A stretch of 64,000 nucleotides of DNA from Faecalimonas umbilicata. GTDB taxonomy: Bacteria; Bacillota; Clostridia; Lachnospirales; Lachnospiraceae. The notes under the pieces were generated by a model. The model was not told where the DNA came from, ran no database searches, and saw only the letters and a list, made by a program, of their open reading frames with translations. Below are positions 35,931 to 45,400 of the stretch, one piece after another. Numbering within the stretch: position 1 is the stretch's first letter; each line of letters starts with the position of its first letter. The DNA is taken from contig NZ_SLZV01000013.1 in the NCBI RefSeq assembly GCF_004346095.1, positions 16,012 through 80,011 on the forward strand. Reading direction: 5' to 3'. Both the position numbers and the translations under genes were made by a program.

Positions 35931-36236
35931 TTACATTCCCTGATTGAATTTATATCCCACACCCCAAACTGTCTCGATATAGGGCGTTCCTTTGGGATTA
36001 TTCCCCAGCTTCTTCCGAAGCTGTTTTATCTGACAGGTCACTGCATTATCCACATTGACCGGGTGCTCATCTCTCCAAATCGACACATAGATCTGCTCCT
36101 TTGTGTACACCCAGCCCGGATGTTCTGCCAGAAATGATAAAATGTCAAATTCTTTTCTTCGCAAAACAATCAACTTTGCATCAATGTGTACCTGTCTGCT
36201 GTTTAAATCAATCCGTATTCTTTCAAACTTGAAAAT
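35931..36236 (-). CDS. Receiver-less winged-helix regulator, copy 3, probable AUU start
   Basis: 101 residues from ATT 36236, preceded by CGGGGGTGAT. The protein diverges from copies 1 and 2 (FKFERIRIDLNSRQVHIDAK at the start) but keeps LRRKEFDIL, HPGWVYTKEQIY and PYIETVWGVGYKF. No ordinary start codon with a ribosome binding site exists in the frame. It begins about 35 bases after the FtsX-type permease gene and may be in the same transcript. Confidence 0.65.
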   Translation of the reverse strand: MFKFERIRIDLNSRQVHIDAKLIVLRRKEFDILSFLAEHPGWVYTKEQIYVSIWRDEHPVNVDNAVTCQIKQLRKKLGNNPKGTPYIETVWGVGYKFNQGM

Positions 36237-36270
36237 TGCATCACCCCCGTCTTCCGTTTTTCTCGCTTGT

Positions 36271-38904
36271 CTACTGCGCTGTCCGCAACCGTTCTACCAC
36301 ACTTCCTTTATTGAAGAAATGTAAGACAACTACCGGAATAATCGCCGCCAAAATCAAATAGATTACTGCGATGAAAAATGCCGGAATCAGTGTAAAGCGC
36401 AGGGTAAAATACCACATAGATGGGGAATTGAGTACGTTCTTTAATACTGTCATTCCTAAAATTGCTGCAAGCAGACCGCCGATTACATCCGCACCTGCCG
36501 CATAATATACGCCCTCATCCACAATCAGTCTGCGGAGCTGACGATTTGTCATGCCGATACTTTGCATGGCTGCAAATTCATGGCGGCGGGTAATGATATT
36601 GGTGACCATCATATTGGTAAAGTTAATCAATCCGGCAAATGCCAGAATCACTCCGATCATACCGCCTACCAGCAGAACGATATTCCGATTGGACGCAAGC
36701 TGTTCCTGTAACAGCTTTGTGGATGTATAGGCAACAGAAGTATTTTCTCCCGTAAAGTCCGCTAAAAATCCTTCCAGATTCTCTTTTTCCCCTTCTTCTG
36801 CATTAAAGCTGTAACTGAAAATCGTCGGCTCTTCATAAAGTTCCTTGAACTTTGTGTCACTCATATAAAGAAATGGCGCATCGCCGCCAATGTAGGCTGC
36901 TCCATTTGCACCCGCATAGGTTTCGTATTCCGTTGCCACGACCGTTGCTTTTGCTAAAATCGTACAAGTCTTTTCTTCTTTTCCATCTTTGGAAAACGTA
37001 ATGGAATCTCCTACTTGAAGCTGTTGCTGCAGCTGCGTCTCTTCTTCCGCCTCTCCGGTCAGTCGGTCTATGATCGTTCCGACAATCACATAATCTCCGG
37101 TTTCCATTTTCTCTTTCAAAACATCCGGATTGTTCTCACCTTCATAAATCGTGACATCCTCCCAGAATGCTTCCGAAACACCAAACACATTTCCAAAATA
37201 GCCATCTTCTGTTCCCGGAACTACCCGCAGAGACAATCCGTTTTCATACGCTTTGCTGACAGAATCTTCTTCTGCCTCCTCCGCGATGCAAACCAGATCT
37301 TCAAACTTATAATCTATCGTCACATCACTATCATCTCGTGTATTCCGGTACAGAATTCTTTCCTCTTCCACACCTTTTTGCTGATCGATCAGATCTACTA
37401 CCGAAACCGGGAGTCCGTCTTCTCGATACTGAAATGGAGAAACTCCATTGACTGCCACGGAATTGTAAACGGTAAAGTCTGTTTTCGTAGAACGGGAAAT
37501 CCATTTTTCTTCATCCATACTCTGTGTGATCACAATAATGGAATTAAATAAAACAATGCACAACAGCATGGATAGGACAATAAAAACAGATCTCCGTTTG
37601 TTCCTGCCAAGATTGGAAAATGCCATATAGGACAGTTTTGTTCCATGTGTCCGTTTTGTCTCTTTCGTTTTCTTCTTTTCCTGCCCGGTATAACGGATGG
37701 CTTCCAGAGGGGATATCCGCGCCGCCTTTCTTGCCGGTTTCCGTGTACTGATCATTACGGTAAAAATTGTAAATACCGCTGCAATCAGAAAGATAAGCGG
37801 AGACACGGACACTTGCATGGCATTCAAAGCATTTGCCTGGAAAAACTTCATCACAACCGGAAGAAGCATCCTGCTTACCAGAAATCCAAAGAGTAATCCC
37901 AGCGGAAGACCGATCAGCGTCAGCCAAAGTGCCTGCCGGTTCACAATCTTTTTGATCTGCCTTGTGGACGTTCCGATTGTCCGAAGCAGACCGTATTGTC
38001 TTACATCCTGCATCACGGAAATGTCGAAAATATTATAAATCAGCAGATACCCGCTCACGACAAACAACAGTACAAATACAACCGCTGACAGCATCATGCC
38101 CGGCTGAAGCATGGCATTTCCCACCTGATTTTGTGAACAGGCAATATAATTGTCTGCATTCATCTGTTCCGGTTCTCCGCCCACGGAACGTGCAAATTCC
38201 TGTAACTGCTTCTGTATGTGTCGCTTATCCTTCAATACCACATCTGCCATATACGTTCCTGCAATCTCCCGGTCCTCTGCATAAGTATTTACAAATATTT
38301 CCGGATTGTCTTTCACAAACTGCTCAGAAACAATCAGCAGGCTTCCGGTATCATTGGCAGCTTCCCACCAGCCGGAAACAACCATCTCATACTGATAGGT
38401 TTCTCCACGTAAGGTAAATTCCACCGGAACGGTTTCTCCCACCTTTGCCTCTACCCCCAACGCCTCCAGCGCCTGATCTGTTGTAGCAATCTCATTTGCT
38501 TTCTTTGGAGCCTTTCCATGTGTCGGCGTACAGAATGTCAGTTCCTGCTGTACCGGATCTGCATAGTTTATCTCAACCATATGCCCGGAAGCGTTGGATG
38601 CAAAGCCAACAAACCGCCTGCATCCTGCCTCCTTGATAAAATCACTATTTTGTAACTCTTCATATTGTTCTTCCGTCAGATACCGGATGTCCCCGTCCGC
38701 CTTGCTTCCTTTCTGCATCTGCATGGAAAGCTGAACGGAGGAGGACATGCTAAATACCAGCGAAGTAATGGAAGTAAATAGAAACGCGGTCAACATGATC
38801 GCCAGTATCGCCGCAAGATTCCGGATTCTGTTTTTCTTAAAATACCGCTTGGATAACCGTTTGATTACTTCTGTATTGTTATTGCCAAATAATATATCAT
38901 TCAA
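36271..38904 (-). CDS. FtsX/MacB-type ABC transporter permease, TTG start
   Basis: 877 residues. The TTG at 38904 is the best start, with GGAGGGA 5 bases upstream; there is no ATG nearby in frame. The topology is that of large antimicrobial-peptide exporters: a membrane segment near residue 35, an extracellular domain, three segments near 285-400, then the same again with a final ETIGMT-like SIGMTNRQLRRLIVDEG block. It pairs with the permease coded just upstream. Confidence 0.9.
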   Translation of the reverse strand: MNDILFGNNNTEVIKRLSKRYFKKNRIRNLAAILAIMLTAFLFTSITSLVFSMSSSVQLSMQMQKGSKADGDIRYLTEEQYEELQNSDFIKEAGCRRFVGFASNASGHMVEINYADPVQQELTFCTPTHGKAPKKANEIATTDQALEALGVEAKVGETVPVEFTLRGETYQYEMVVSGWWEAANDTGSLLIVSEQFVKDNPEIFVNTYAEDREIAGTYMADVVLKDKRHIQKQLQEFARSVGGEPEQMNADNYIACSQNQVGNAMLQPGMMLSAVVFVLLFVVSGYLLIYNIFDISVMQDVRQYGLLRTIGTSTRQIKKIVNRQALWLTLIGLPLGLLFGFLVSRMLLPVVMKFFQANALNAMQVSVSPLIFLIAAVFTIFTVMISTRKPARKAARISPLEAIRYTGQEKKKTKETKRTHGTKLSYMAFSNLGRNKRRSVFIVLSMLLCIVLFNSIIVITQSMDEEKWISRSTKTDFTVYNSVAVNGVSPFQYREDGLPVSVVDLIDQQKGVEEERILYRNTRDDSDVTIDYKFEDLVCIAEEAEEDSVSKAYENGLSLRVVPGTEDGYFGNVFGVSEAFWEDVTIYEGENNPDVLKEKMETGDYVIVGTIIDRLTGEAEEETQLQQQLQVGDSITFSKDGKEEKTCTILAKATVVATEYETYAGANGAAYIGGDAPFLYMSDTKFKELYEEPTIFSYSFNAEEGEKENLEGFLADFTGENTSVAYTSTKLLQEQLASNRNIVLLVGGMIGVILAFAGLINFTNMMVTNIITRRHEFAAMQSIGMTNRQLRRLIVDEGVYYAAGADVIGGLLAAILGMTVLKNVLNSPSMWYFTLRFTLIPAFFIAVIYLILAAIIPVVVLHFFNKGSVVERLRTAQ

Positions 38905-38929
38905 GTTCTCCCTCCTGTTCTTCCAACTC

Positions 38930-41491
38930 CTAGTTATCAAAGTCACGCAGTCGCTCAATCACCGTTTCGTCCGAAATCGCTTTATAGACAATCGCCGGAA
39001 CACTCAGACAGATTACAAAGATTGCTGCAATCAAGCCGATCACAAGAGCAACCGGGTATTCAAATACCGCATAGTTTGCTAGATGGGGAACAGCATCCGC
39101 CACCAGTAGCAGAAACGCATTGCCAAAGGTCATGATCAGCAGAGTAGAAATCAGAGCGTAAATACCGCCTTCTAAGGTCAGTATCTTCCTGATCTGCTTT
39201 TTCGTGGTACCGATACTTTCCATAATGGCAAATTCATTTTTCCTTGCTACTACACCTGTCAGCATCACATTGACGAAATTAACCAAGCCGATGACAATGA
39301 GCAATACTGCCGCACCATTTCCCAGCAAACTCAAAGAGTAGTTCGTCTGTTCAAATAGTTCTTTCTGATTAACAGCTGATTTCATCTGCCACTCCGATGT
39401 AGTTAATGTACTGTTGATTGCCTGTAATTCACTGTCAATTCGCTCTAAATCGTTTAAATCCTTAATGTCAACGCCGATTGCTGAAATGATTGGTTCTTTT
39501 GTCAGGCGTTCCATACCTGCTTCGCTAACAAAGATAATATTCGGTACAATCTCAATATGCTTACGTCTACCAATTCCTTGGGTAAGCCTATCCTCATAGT
39601 CATCATATCGAAATGCTCCGTCAATGAGAAAATCAGTTGCCTTTCCATCTGTACTGTCGGCAGTCAACGTCAGCGTGTTCCCGGCTAAAGCTGCATTCGG
39701 CGTATAATAATCGTTATCCGTTCCCGAAATTGCTGTTTCACCCCGCTTGAACGCTTCTATATCAATCGGCTTATCCGGGTGATTGGCGTTGTATTCTTCC
39801 AAAACTTCATCATTATCCAATGTCGTAATGTAACAACCATACTCACCAGCATCTGCATAACCTCTTAGCGCTGTAAGCATTTGATCATAGGATTTCCCAT
39901 CCGCTTTATAGCCGCTGTCCTCATATTTGATTTTCATAAAAGCTTCCAACGCCGCCTCGTCAAAGGCAATACCTGCCCAGACTGTTTTATGAGTATCAAC
40001 ATTTTTAATTCCGTCAATTTGCTTAATCTGGTCCACAAAATGTTCGTCAAACTGCGGTACTTCTTTGTTAATCTGTTCCGGCTGCTCAAACTGAATATCG
40101 CTGTATTCAAAATGATAATCCATAGTTGCTTTAATAAAATTTTCGGCATTCATACTTCTTATGACTCCATTTACACCTAAAATCATGGTGATACCCATAA
40201 ACAGAGACATAAATACAAGGATTGCACGTTTCTTATCCCGGAAGACATTATGAAATGCCATTACATGCAGCTTTCCACCATTAGTGGAATTTCTGCTTTT
40301 CATTTTCTTTGGTGCAAAGTTCTGAAACTTCAGCGCCTCTACTGGCGAAATTTTCGCAGCCGCTTTTGCCGGTGCATTGCAGGCAATCCAAACTGTTATT
40401 GCTGAAAAGAGGATGGACAGAATATAGATCAGCGGGTGAAAGAACACCTCTGCATCCATCATCGACTTGCCTTCCTCAAATCCCTGATTCAAAACAAAGG
40501 GAACAATTCCAAAGGAAACGACAGTTGCTAACAAAATACCAATGGGAATCCCGATGCAGGCAAACTTCACTGCCTGACTTTTCACCAGCGATTTGATCTG
40601 CGCCTGCGTTGTTCCCATCGTTTTCATCAAGCCATAAAAACGGGTATCCTTTGAAATGGAAATATACAGGACATTATAAATAAGCAGATAGCCGCTTCCG
40701 ATGATAAAGAACACCAAAAGGATTTCCATTGCGATGACTGAGCCGCTTGATGATTTCATCGAAACTGCACCGCTGAAAGATTGATTTTCATTTAACTCCA
40801 CATCTCTTTGAATGCGCATAAAATCATCTGGCATTTTATTCATAGACAAGGAGAGAACCCCATCCCCCTCCATTGTATAGCCTGCGTTTTTACAATACGT
40901 CTCGGAAACAAATCCCATTCCCATACTGGTGTAGGAGTGAAACCAACCACTCAATGTAAATGTTCTCTCCTGCTGACCGTTTTTATCTAAGTAGGACAGA
41001 GGGATTTCCATATTCAGCTTCGGTTCCGTAATACCAAGCTGTGAAAGGGCATCCTCTGACAGCATGATTTCATTTTCATCGGAAGGATATTTCCCTTCTA
41101 AATCTTTGATTGCTTCTTGATAATGTTCTTCCCATTCCGTATTGTCGTAATATTGAAGCACGATAGAAAGTTCCCGTCCCTCTTCATTCTTCTCTGCAAC
41201 AGAACCCACCATGTACTGTGTGCCCACCGTTTTGACATACTCCAAGTCCCGAATCTGCTGCTCCTGGGCTTTGGTCGGCATCGCAAGGGAAACATCGGCG
41301 GTGGTCCCTGCGGTACGTACTTGCATTAACTTCATGTTCTCCGCATAGTTAATACCTAAACTGAACACTGTGGTAATCATAAACGTGGTGAGGATGATTG
41401 CAAATACCGCAAACAGATTTCTTATACGGTTTGCTTTCATCATCCCTTTTTCCACGCGCTTTACTGCTTTTTTATTTCGGTTAGCGTGCAT
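38930..41491 (-). CDS. FtsX/MacB-type ABC transporter permease
   Basis: 853 residues with the same duplicated layout: N-terminal segment, LLIYNVLYISISKDTRFYGLMKTMGTT (FtsX core), NFVNVMLTGVVARKNEFAIMESIGTTKKQ in the second half. It overlaps the ATPase gene end by 11 bases and precedes the other permease by 25. Such pairs usually remove or resist bacitracin- or nisin-like peptides. Confidence 0.92.
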   Translation of the reverse strand: MHANRNKKAVKRVEKGMMKANRIRNLFAVFAIILTTFMITTVFSLGINYAENMKLMQVRTAGTTADVSLAMPTKAQEQQIRDLEYVKTVGTQYMVGSVAEKNEEGRELSIVLQYYDNTEWEEHYQEAIKDLEGKYPSDENEIMLSEDALSQLGITEPKLNMEIPLSYLDKNGQQERTFTLSGWFHSYTSMGMGFVSETYCKNAGYTMEGDGVLSLSMNKMPDDFMRIQRDVELNENQSFSGAVSMKSSSGSVIAMEILLVFFIIGSGYLLIYNVLYISISKDTRFYGLMKTMGTTQAQIKSLVKSQAVKFACIGIPIGILLATVVSFGIVPFVLNQGFEEGKSMMDAEVFFHPLIYILSILFSAITVWIACNAPAKAAAKISPVEALKFQNFAPKKMKSRNSTNGGKLHVMAFHNVFRDKKRAILVFMSLFMGITMILGVNGVIRSMNAENFIKATMDYHFEYSDIQFEQPEQINKEVPQFDEHFVDQIKQIDGIKNVDTHKTVWAGIAFDEAALEAFMKIKYEDSGYKADGKSYDQMLTALRGYADAGEYGCYITTLDNDEVLEEYNANHPDKPIDIEAFKRGETAISGTDNDYYTPNAALAGNTLTLTADSTDGKATDFLIDGAFRYDDYEDRLTQGIGRRKHIEIVPNIIFVSEAGMERLTKEPIISAIGVDIKDLNDLERIDSELQAINSTLTTSEWQMKSAVNQKELFEQTNYSLSLLGNGAAVLLIVIGLVNFVNVMLTGVVARKNEFAIMESIGTTKKQIRKILTLEGGIYALISTLLIMTFGNAFLLLVADAVPHLANYAVFEYPVALVIGLIAAIFVICLSVPAIVYKAISDETVIERLRDFDN

Positions 41492-42036
41492 ACCTCACAC
41501 CTCCCGAAAGGACCTTGCCATCCTCAATACGAATGATACGGTCTGCCATCCTCGCAATCTCCTCATTATGGGTGATCATAAGGATGGTCTGGTCGAACTC
41601 ATGGCTGAGTGACTGCATCAGCAGAATCACGTCCATACTCGTTTTAGAGTCCAAGTTGCCCGTAGGTTCATCTGCCAGAATAATCGCAGGCTTTGTTGCC
41701 AGAGCCCTGGCGATCGCAACTCTCTGTTGCTGACCGCCGGAAAGATTATTTGGCATATTCCTCAGTTTCTTCTGTAAACCAAGTTCATGTATAATCTCTT
41801 TCACAAAATCTGTGTCTGTCCTGCCACCGTCAATTTCAATGGGATACACAATATTCTCATACACATTGAGGACAGGAAGCAGGTTATAATTCTGAAAGAC
41901 AAACCCGATATTCCTTCGTCTGAAAATCGTCAGTTCCTCATCTTTCATTCTCAGAAGTTCTTTTCCCCGGATTGTAACACTTCCCGAAGTAGGGCGGTCT
42001 AAACCGCCAAGCATATTGAGCAGTGTAGATTTGCCC
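41481..42036 (-). pseudogene. MacB-type ATPase cut off inside Walker A
   Basis: The remaining part starts GKSTLLNMLGG and keeps the Q-loop FQNYNLLPVL, signature LSGGQQQR and Walker B ILADEPTGNLDS. The first 40 or so residues, including the first half of Walker A, are replaced by unrelated sequence with a TAG just before GKST. The permeases behind it are intact but have no ATPase, so the transporter should not work unless another ATPase substitutes. The break marks a recombination junction. Confidence 0.9.
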
Positions 42037-42134
42037 TATCCTGTCAAGTAATATCCAAAAAAAATATTGAATTTACACAAAAAGAAAGACTGCCTATTTC
42101 AGTAATCTTTCATAATAGTTTGAGTTAATCAGAA

Positions 42135-43409
42135 TTACTCGTCTTTTAAAACAATTTTCTTCTCCACTCGATATTTAACCCCATCTTGAAAAACATAATT
42201 GTATTCCAGCTTCTGAATATCAAACCAGTCCGTAAAATATGTCAATTTAGGATAAGTATCCCATAAATATTCATCTATATAATCATATCCATCAGAACTG
42301 TACTCCATGTTTGGCCCACAAAAAAATACATAACTTTTTCCTCTCCCTACACTGCTATTAAAACATATTCCGTCATATCCTAGGCTTCTTATATATTCTG
42401 CTATAACCTGAGTTGCTACATATTCATAGGAATGATCTTCTTTTTTATCATCCACTGGAGAGGTTATCTCTTTAATAAATGCATCAAGAAAATTATTTAT
42501 CCAACGTAAATCATGATCATATTCTTCGCTGAATATACTTTTGGTAGTAACAAAAGCAACTTGAGAAAAATCAATAATTGTCAATTCTTCTTTTAATACA
42601 TATTCAGCAACCATTACTGTTGCATCTTTATATCGACATTCTTTATATGCCGTTTCTCTATCTGATGCAACATATAGATATGAAATACCTGCTGGACTCA
42701 TTCTATTTGTTGTTGCATATTTAGGGGGTGCAGGAGCCATTTCTTTGTAAACCCCTGCATAATCCAGATCATGTAATTTCTCATCGTTCAATTTCCTTGC
42801 TCGATAATAAATCGTTCCTGTTTTTATAACAGTATCATATTCTAAAATATATGGTACTAATTCTTTTAAATAATCTCTTCTCTGGCAATCCTTATCTATA
42901 TCAAAGAATCTATTATAGTATTTTGTAATATACTTGAAAAATTCCCATGTATAATACATTTTTGTTGCCTCAAGGCCATATAAATCATCTTTAAGTACCA
43001 AATTACAATTATCTATATCTTCAAATACATCTGATTCCCCTTGCTTTTTTTCTTCAAAACTTAACCCTGAATCTGAAAATATATCTTCCAATATAGTCGT
43101 ATCTATAACAGCCTCGTTTAAAACATTTTCTTCTTCTACTAAAATATCTCTGATTGAATAAGGAGCTACACTCCTTCCTGTCCGATTGCAATATTGTTTC
43201 TCTTCTGAGTCCCAATACGCCCCTGTACCATTTTCTATATCTTCATACGCTTTTTTTAAACACTCTCGGATATAGGCTCCTATTTCTCCTGTAGAAATAA
43301 TGTTTACTCCATTGGAATTACAATAATCACATTTTCCTACATTCCTCTCCGATAAGATATATTCTTTTAAATACTTATTAGAAAAACATTTTTCACAGCA
43401 ATACCTCAT
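42135..43409 (-). CDS. RES-domain NAD-degrading toxin with HEPN-like N-terminus
   Basis: 424 residues. The N-terminus has a zinc-type CCEKCF...CDYC pair followed by a helical region. The C-terminal RES domain shows the three name-giving positions: R in TIYYRARKL (about 205), E in ETAYKEC (about 263) and S in CFNSSVGRGKSYVFF (about 370), with NRMSPAGISYLYVA between. RES proteins break down NAD+ to stop growth, usually under a Xre-type antitoxin; none is adjacent here. Ribosome binding site GGGGGAA. It is the first gene inside the element starting at 42036. Confidence 0.85.
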   Translation of the reverse strand: MRYCCEKCFSNKYLKEYILSERNVGKCDYCNSNGVNIISTGEIGAYIRECLKKAYEDIENGTGAYWDSEEKQYCNRTGRSVAPYSIRDILVEEENVLNEAVIDTTILEDIFSDSGLSFEEKKQGESDVFEDIDNCNLVLKDDLYGLEATKMYYTWEFFKYITKYYNRFFDIDKDCQRRDYLKELVPYILEYDTVIKTGTIYYRARKLNDEKLHDLDYAGVYKEMAPAPPKYATTNRMSPAGISYLYVASDRETAYKECRYKDATVMVAEYVLKEELTIIDFSQVAFVTTKSIFSEEYDHDLRWINNFLDAFIKEITSPVDDKKEDHSYEYVATQVIAEYIRSLGYDGICFNSSVGRGKSYVFFCGPNMEYSSDGYDYIDEYLWDTYPKLTYFTDWFDIQKLEYNYVFQDGVKYRVEKKIVLKDE

Positions 43410-43505
43410 ATCGTTCCCCCGATATTCTTATAAATTTTATTTATATCTTATCAAATATTACTAATCATCACAATCTTATTTATTTCTACTATCCTTGTTC
43501 TCAAT

Positions 43506-44030
43506 CTACCGCTGTTTCTGTTGCATTTGAAAGACAAATTTTCCTTTAATATCCTGTCCCTGCATTTCCATCTTTTTTATAAAGATGTGCTGCTGGCTGT
43601 CAGTTTCATATTGAATTGCCACACCAAGACCCTTCTTCATAAATGCGGCAACTCCCATATCTACAAAAACCTCCTGCCCTTCTTTCTTCTGAAAACTGAT
43701 TTTAGGAAAAACCCCTGATAATTTTTCCATAACATACCGTTCCATTTTTTCCAAGCTCTCAAATGGCATAGCCTGTATCCTTTGTAATATCTCCTGCAAA
43801 CGTTCCTCTCTCATAACACATTTGCAATGATCTACACCAAACACCATAGCAAGGCTGTGTCCACAATCCCAGGATACATGGATCTGTCCGGCATCATCTA
43901 CAAACTGTACAGTTCCTAAATCACCGGGACTCAGTTTTACATACGGATCAGCCTCCATATCTTCCAATTCTACCCGGCACCCTGGTGGGTACATATTTCT
44001 TAACACAATTCTCTCCGCATTACTTATCAC
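43506..44030 (-). CDS. DUF4314-domain protein
   Basis: 174 residues from a GTG at 44030, with GAAAGGAAG upstream. The first half is DUF4314: YPPGCRVELEDMEADPYVKL, GDLGTVQFVDDAGQIHVSWDCGHSLAMVFGVDH. The second half is unassigned. Genes of this family are common in clostridial conjugative elements; function unknown. Confidence 0.8.
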   Translation of the reverse strand: MISNAERIVLRNMYPPGCRVELEDMEADPYVKLSPGDLGTVQFVDDAGQIHVSWDCGHSLAMVFGVDHCKCVMREERLQEILQRIQAMPFESLEKMERYVMEKLSGVFPKISFQKKEGQEVFVDMGVAAFMKKGLGVAIQYETDSQQHIFIKKMEMQGQDIKGKFVFQMQQKQR

Positions 44031-44055
44031 TGTTTTCTTCCTTTCTCCAATCCGG

Positions 44056-44802
44056 CTACCGCCCCAAAGACTTCTCTGGAACAGTCCCCTCCAATAAATG
44101 CTCTCTTTCTTTATTCCATTCCAACACTTTTTCCATAGCAGCTTCCAACTGGTCTTCTGCCGGTTCTCTTGTATAGGTTCTATATTCCTGAAAATACTCT
44201 TCCAAAGTGTTCTGCTGGATCTCCAGTTCCTCTTTGTCATAACTGTCTGGTTCGTCCAGACCCTTCAATTCCTGCAAGATTTTCCAACATTCCAAAACGC
44301 TGTCTACTTCCTGCATTTCAAGCAGATAAGATAAAAAAGTTTTCTCTGGCATAATACTGAAATAACACCGTTCAAACCACTGCTCGATATACATGCGCTC
44401 ATCAGATCCATTGGTATGTGTACCGCAAATCAAATCGGCAACAAAGTTTTCAAACAGTTCACTGATTGATAATCCAACAACTCCAGACTTCATGCAAAGC
44501 TTTTCTACCTCGTCCTGGTACAATTTGATAGAAATGTTTCTTTTCAGGCTTCTTTCATAGGCTTCTACATCTTCTCCTTCCTTACAGAAATGCAGATATG
44601 TTCCCATATAAATGCCTTCTATATCGTAAAATCTCTGGCCCATTGCCATATAATCCTTATTTTCCAGATCCCATTCCAGCCGGTAATGATGTTCTCTTGC
44701 GTGTTCTTCTAAATCTTTCCGTATAATGTTTCTGGTCGCTTCCGGCAGTTCTGCAATAAAAATGCTTGTATCCGGAACCGCCAATACTCTTTCTTTTACC
44801 AC
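44056..44802 (-). CDS. Conserved mobile-element protein of unknown function
   Basis: 248 residues, acidic and helical, cytoplasmic. It begins MVKERVLAVPDTSIFIAELPEATR; nothing catalytic stands out. It overlaps the gene before it by 7 bases and precedes the DUF4314 gene by 25, so the three are one operon behind the recombinases. Confidence 0.7.
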   Translation of the reverse strand: MVKERVLAVPDTSIFIAELPEATRNIIRKDLEEHAREHHYRLEWDLENKDYMAMGQRFYDIEGIYMGTYLHFCKEGEDVEAYERSLKRNISIKLYQDEVEKLCMKSGVVGLSISELFENFVADLICGTHTNGSDERMYIEQWFERCYFSIMPEKTFLSYLLEMQEVDSVLECWKILQELKGLDEPDSYDKEELEIQQNTLEEYFQEYRTYTREPAEDQLEAAMEKVLEWNKEREHLLEGTVPEKSLGR

Positions 44803-45266
44803 ATTTGTCCTCCCTGTTTGTAAACATTCCTTACCGCCGACTGTTTTCCCAATACGTCCATATAAAGGATAATTCCCTGTGGGTCCAGATGTACGGTCAT
44901 AAATTTCTGAATTTCCTGTAACAGATCATGGTCGGAAACTCCAGTCTGACAGCCAATAAAATCCCTGATTTTTTCTACAATGTCCGGTTTACGGAACTCC
45001 TGCAACACCAAAATCGGAATCGTGTGCTGCCCTCCCATAGCATCATAAGGCAACGCTTTCCGCAATTCTTCTAAGAGATGCCGGTAATAATCAACTACCA
45101 CCTGGTCTGTTTTCCAGGACTTTTCCTCACAATCCCGGAGTAAAAAATCATACCCTTTTTTTGCCTGTTCCATTTCTTTCAGGATTTCTACTGCCTCCAC
45201 AGAGCAATACCCTTTTTCTTCTATCAGTTCCATCAGTTCTTCCATAGAATATGTTTCAAGATACAT
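44796..45266 (-). CDS. Conserved mobile-element protein of unknown function
   Basis: 156 residues with GGGGGAAG before the ATG. Acidic and helical (MEELMELIEEKGYCSVEAVEILKEME), ending KQGGQMW; no motif recognised. First gene of the small operon after the recombinase triplet. Confidence 0.65.
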   Translation of the reverse strand: MYLETYSMEELMELIEEKGYCSVEAVEILKEMEQAKKGYDFLLRDCEEKSWKTDQVVVDYYRHLLEELRKALPYDAMGGQHTIPILVLQEFRKPDIVEKIRDFIGCQTGVSDHDLLQEIQKFMTVHLDPQGIILYMDVLGKQSAVRNVYKQGGQMW

Positions 45267-45400
45267 GGCTCTTCCCCCATCTTCTTTGCCAAATTTTCTC
45301 CTAATACAAAGAAGAGGAAGACACCGCAGCGTTTTCCTCCTCTTTTATGAAATCTTTTTCTCTACCGGAATCCAGGACAATAAGCTCTCCCGGTTCTTTC

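Noticed and set aside
31000..36300. Possible lantibiotic precursor near the immunity-type transporters
   Set aside because: Looked for a small cysteine/serine/threonine-rich peptide and a LanM or LanBC enzyme; none found.
37015..37551. 178-codon plus-strand frame inside the FtsX-type permease gene
   Set aside because: Fully antisense to a well supported gene; no promoter or ribosome binding site.
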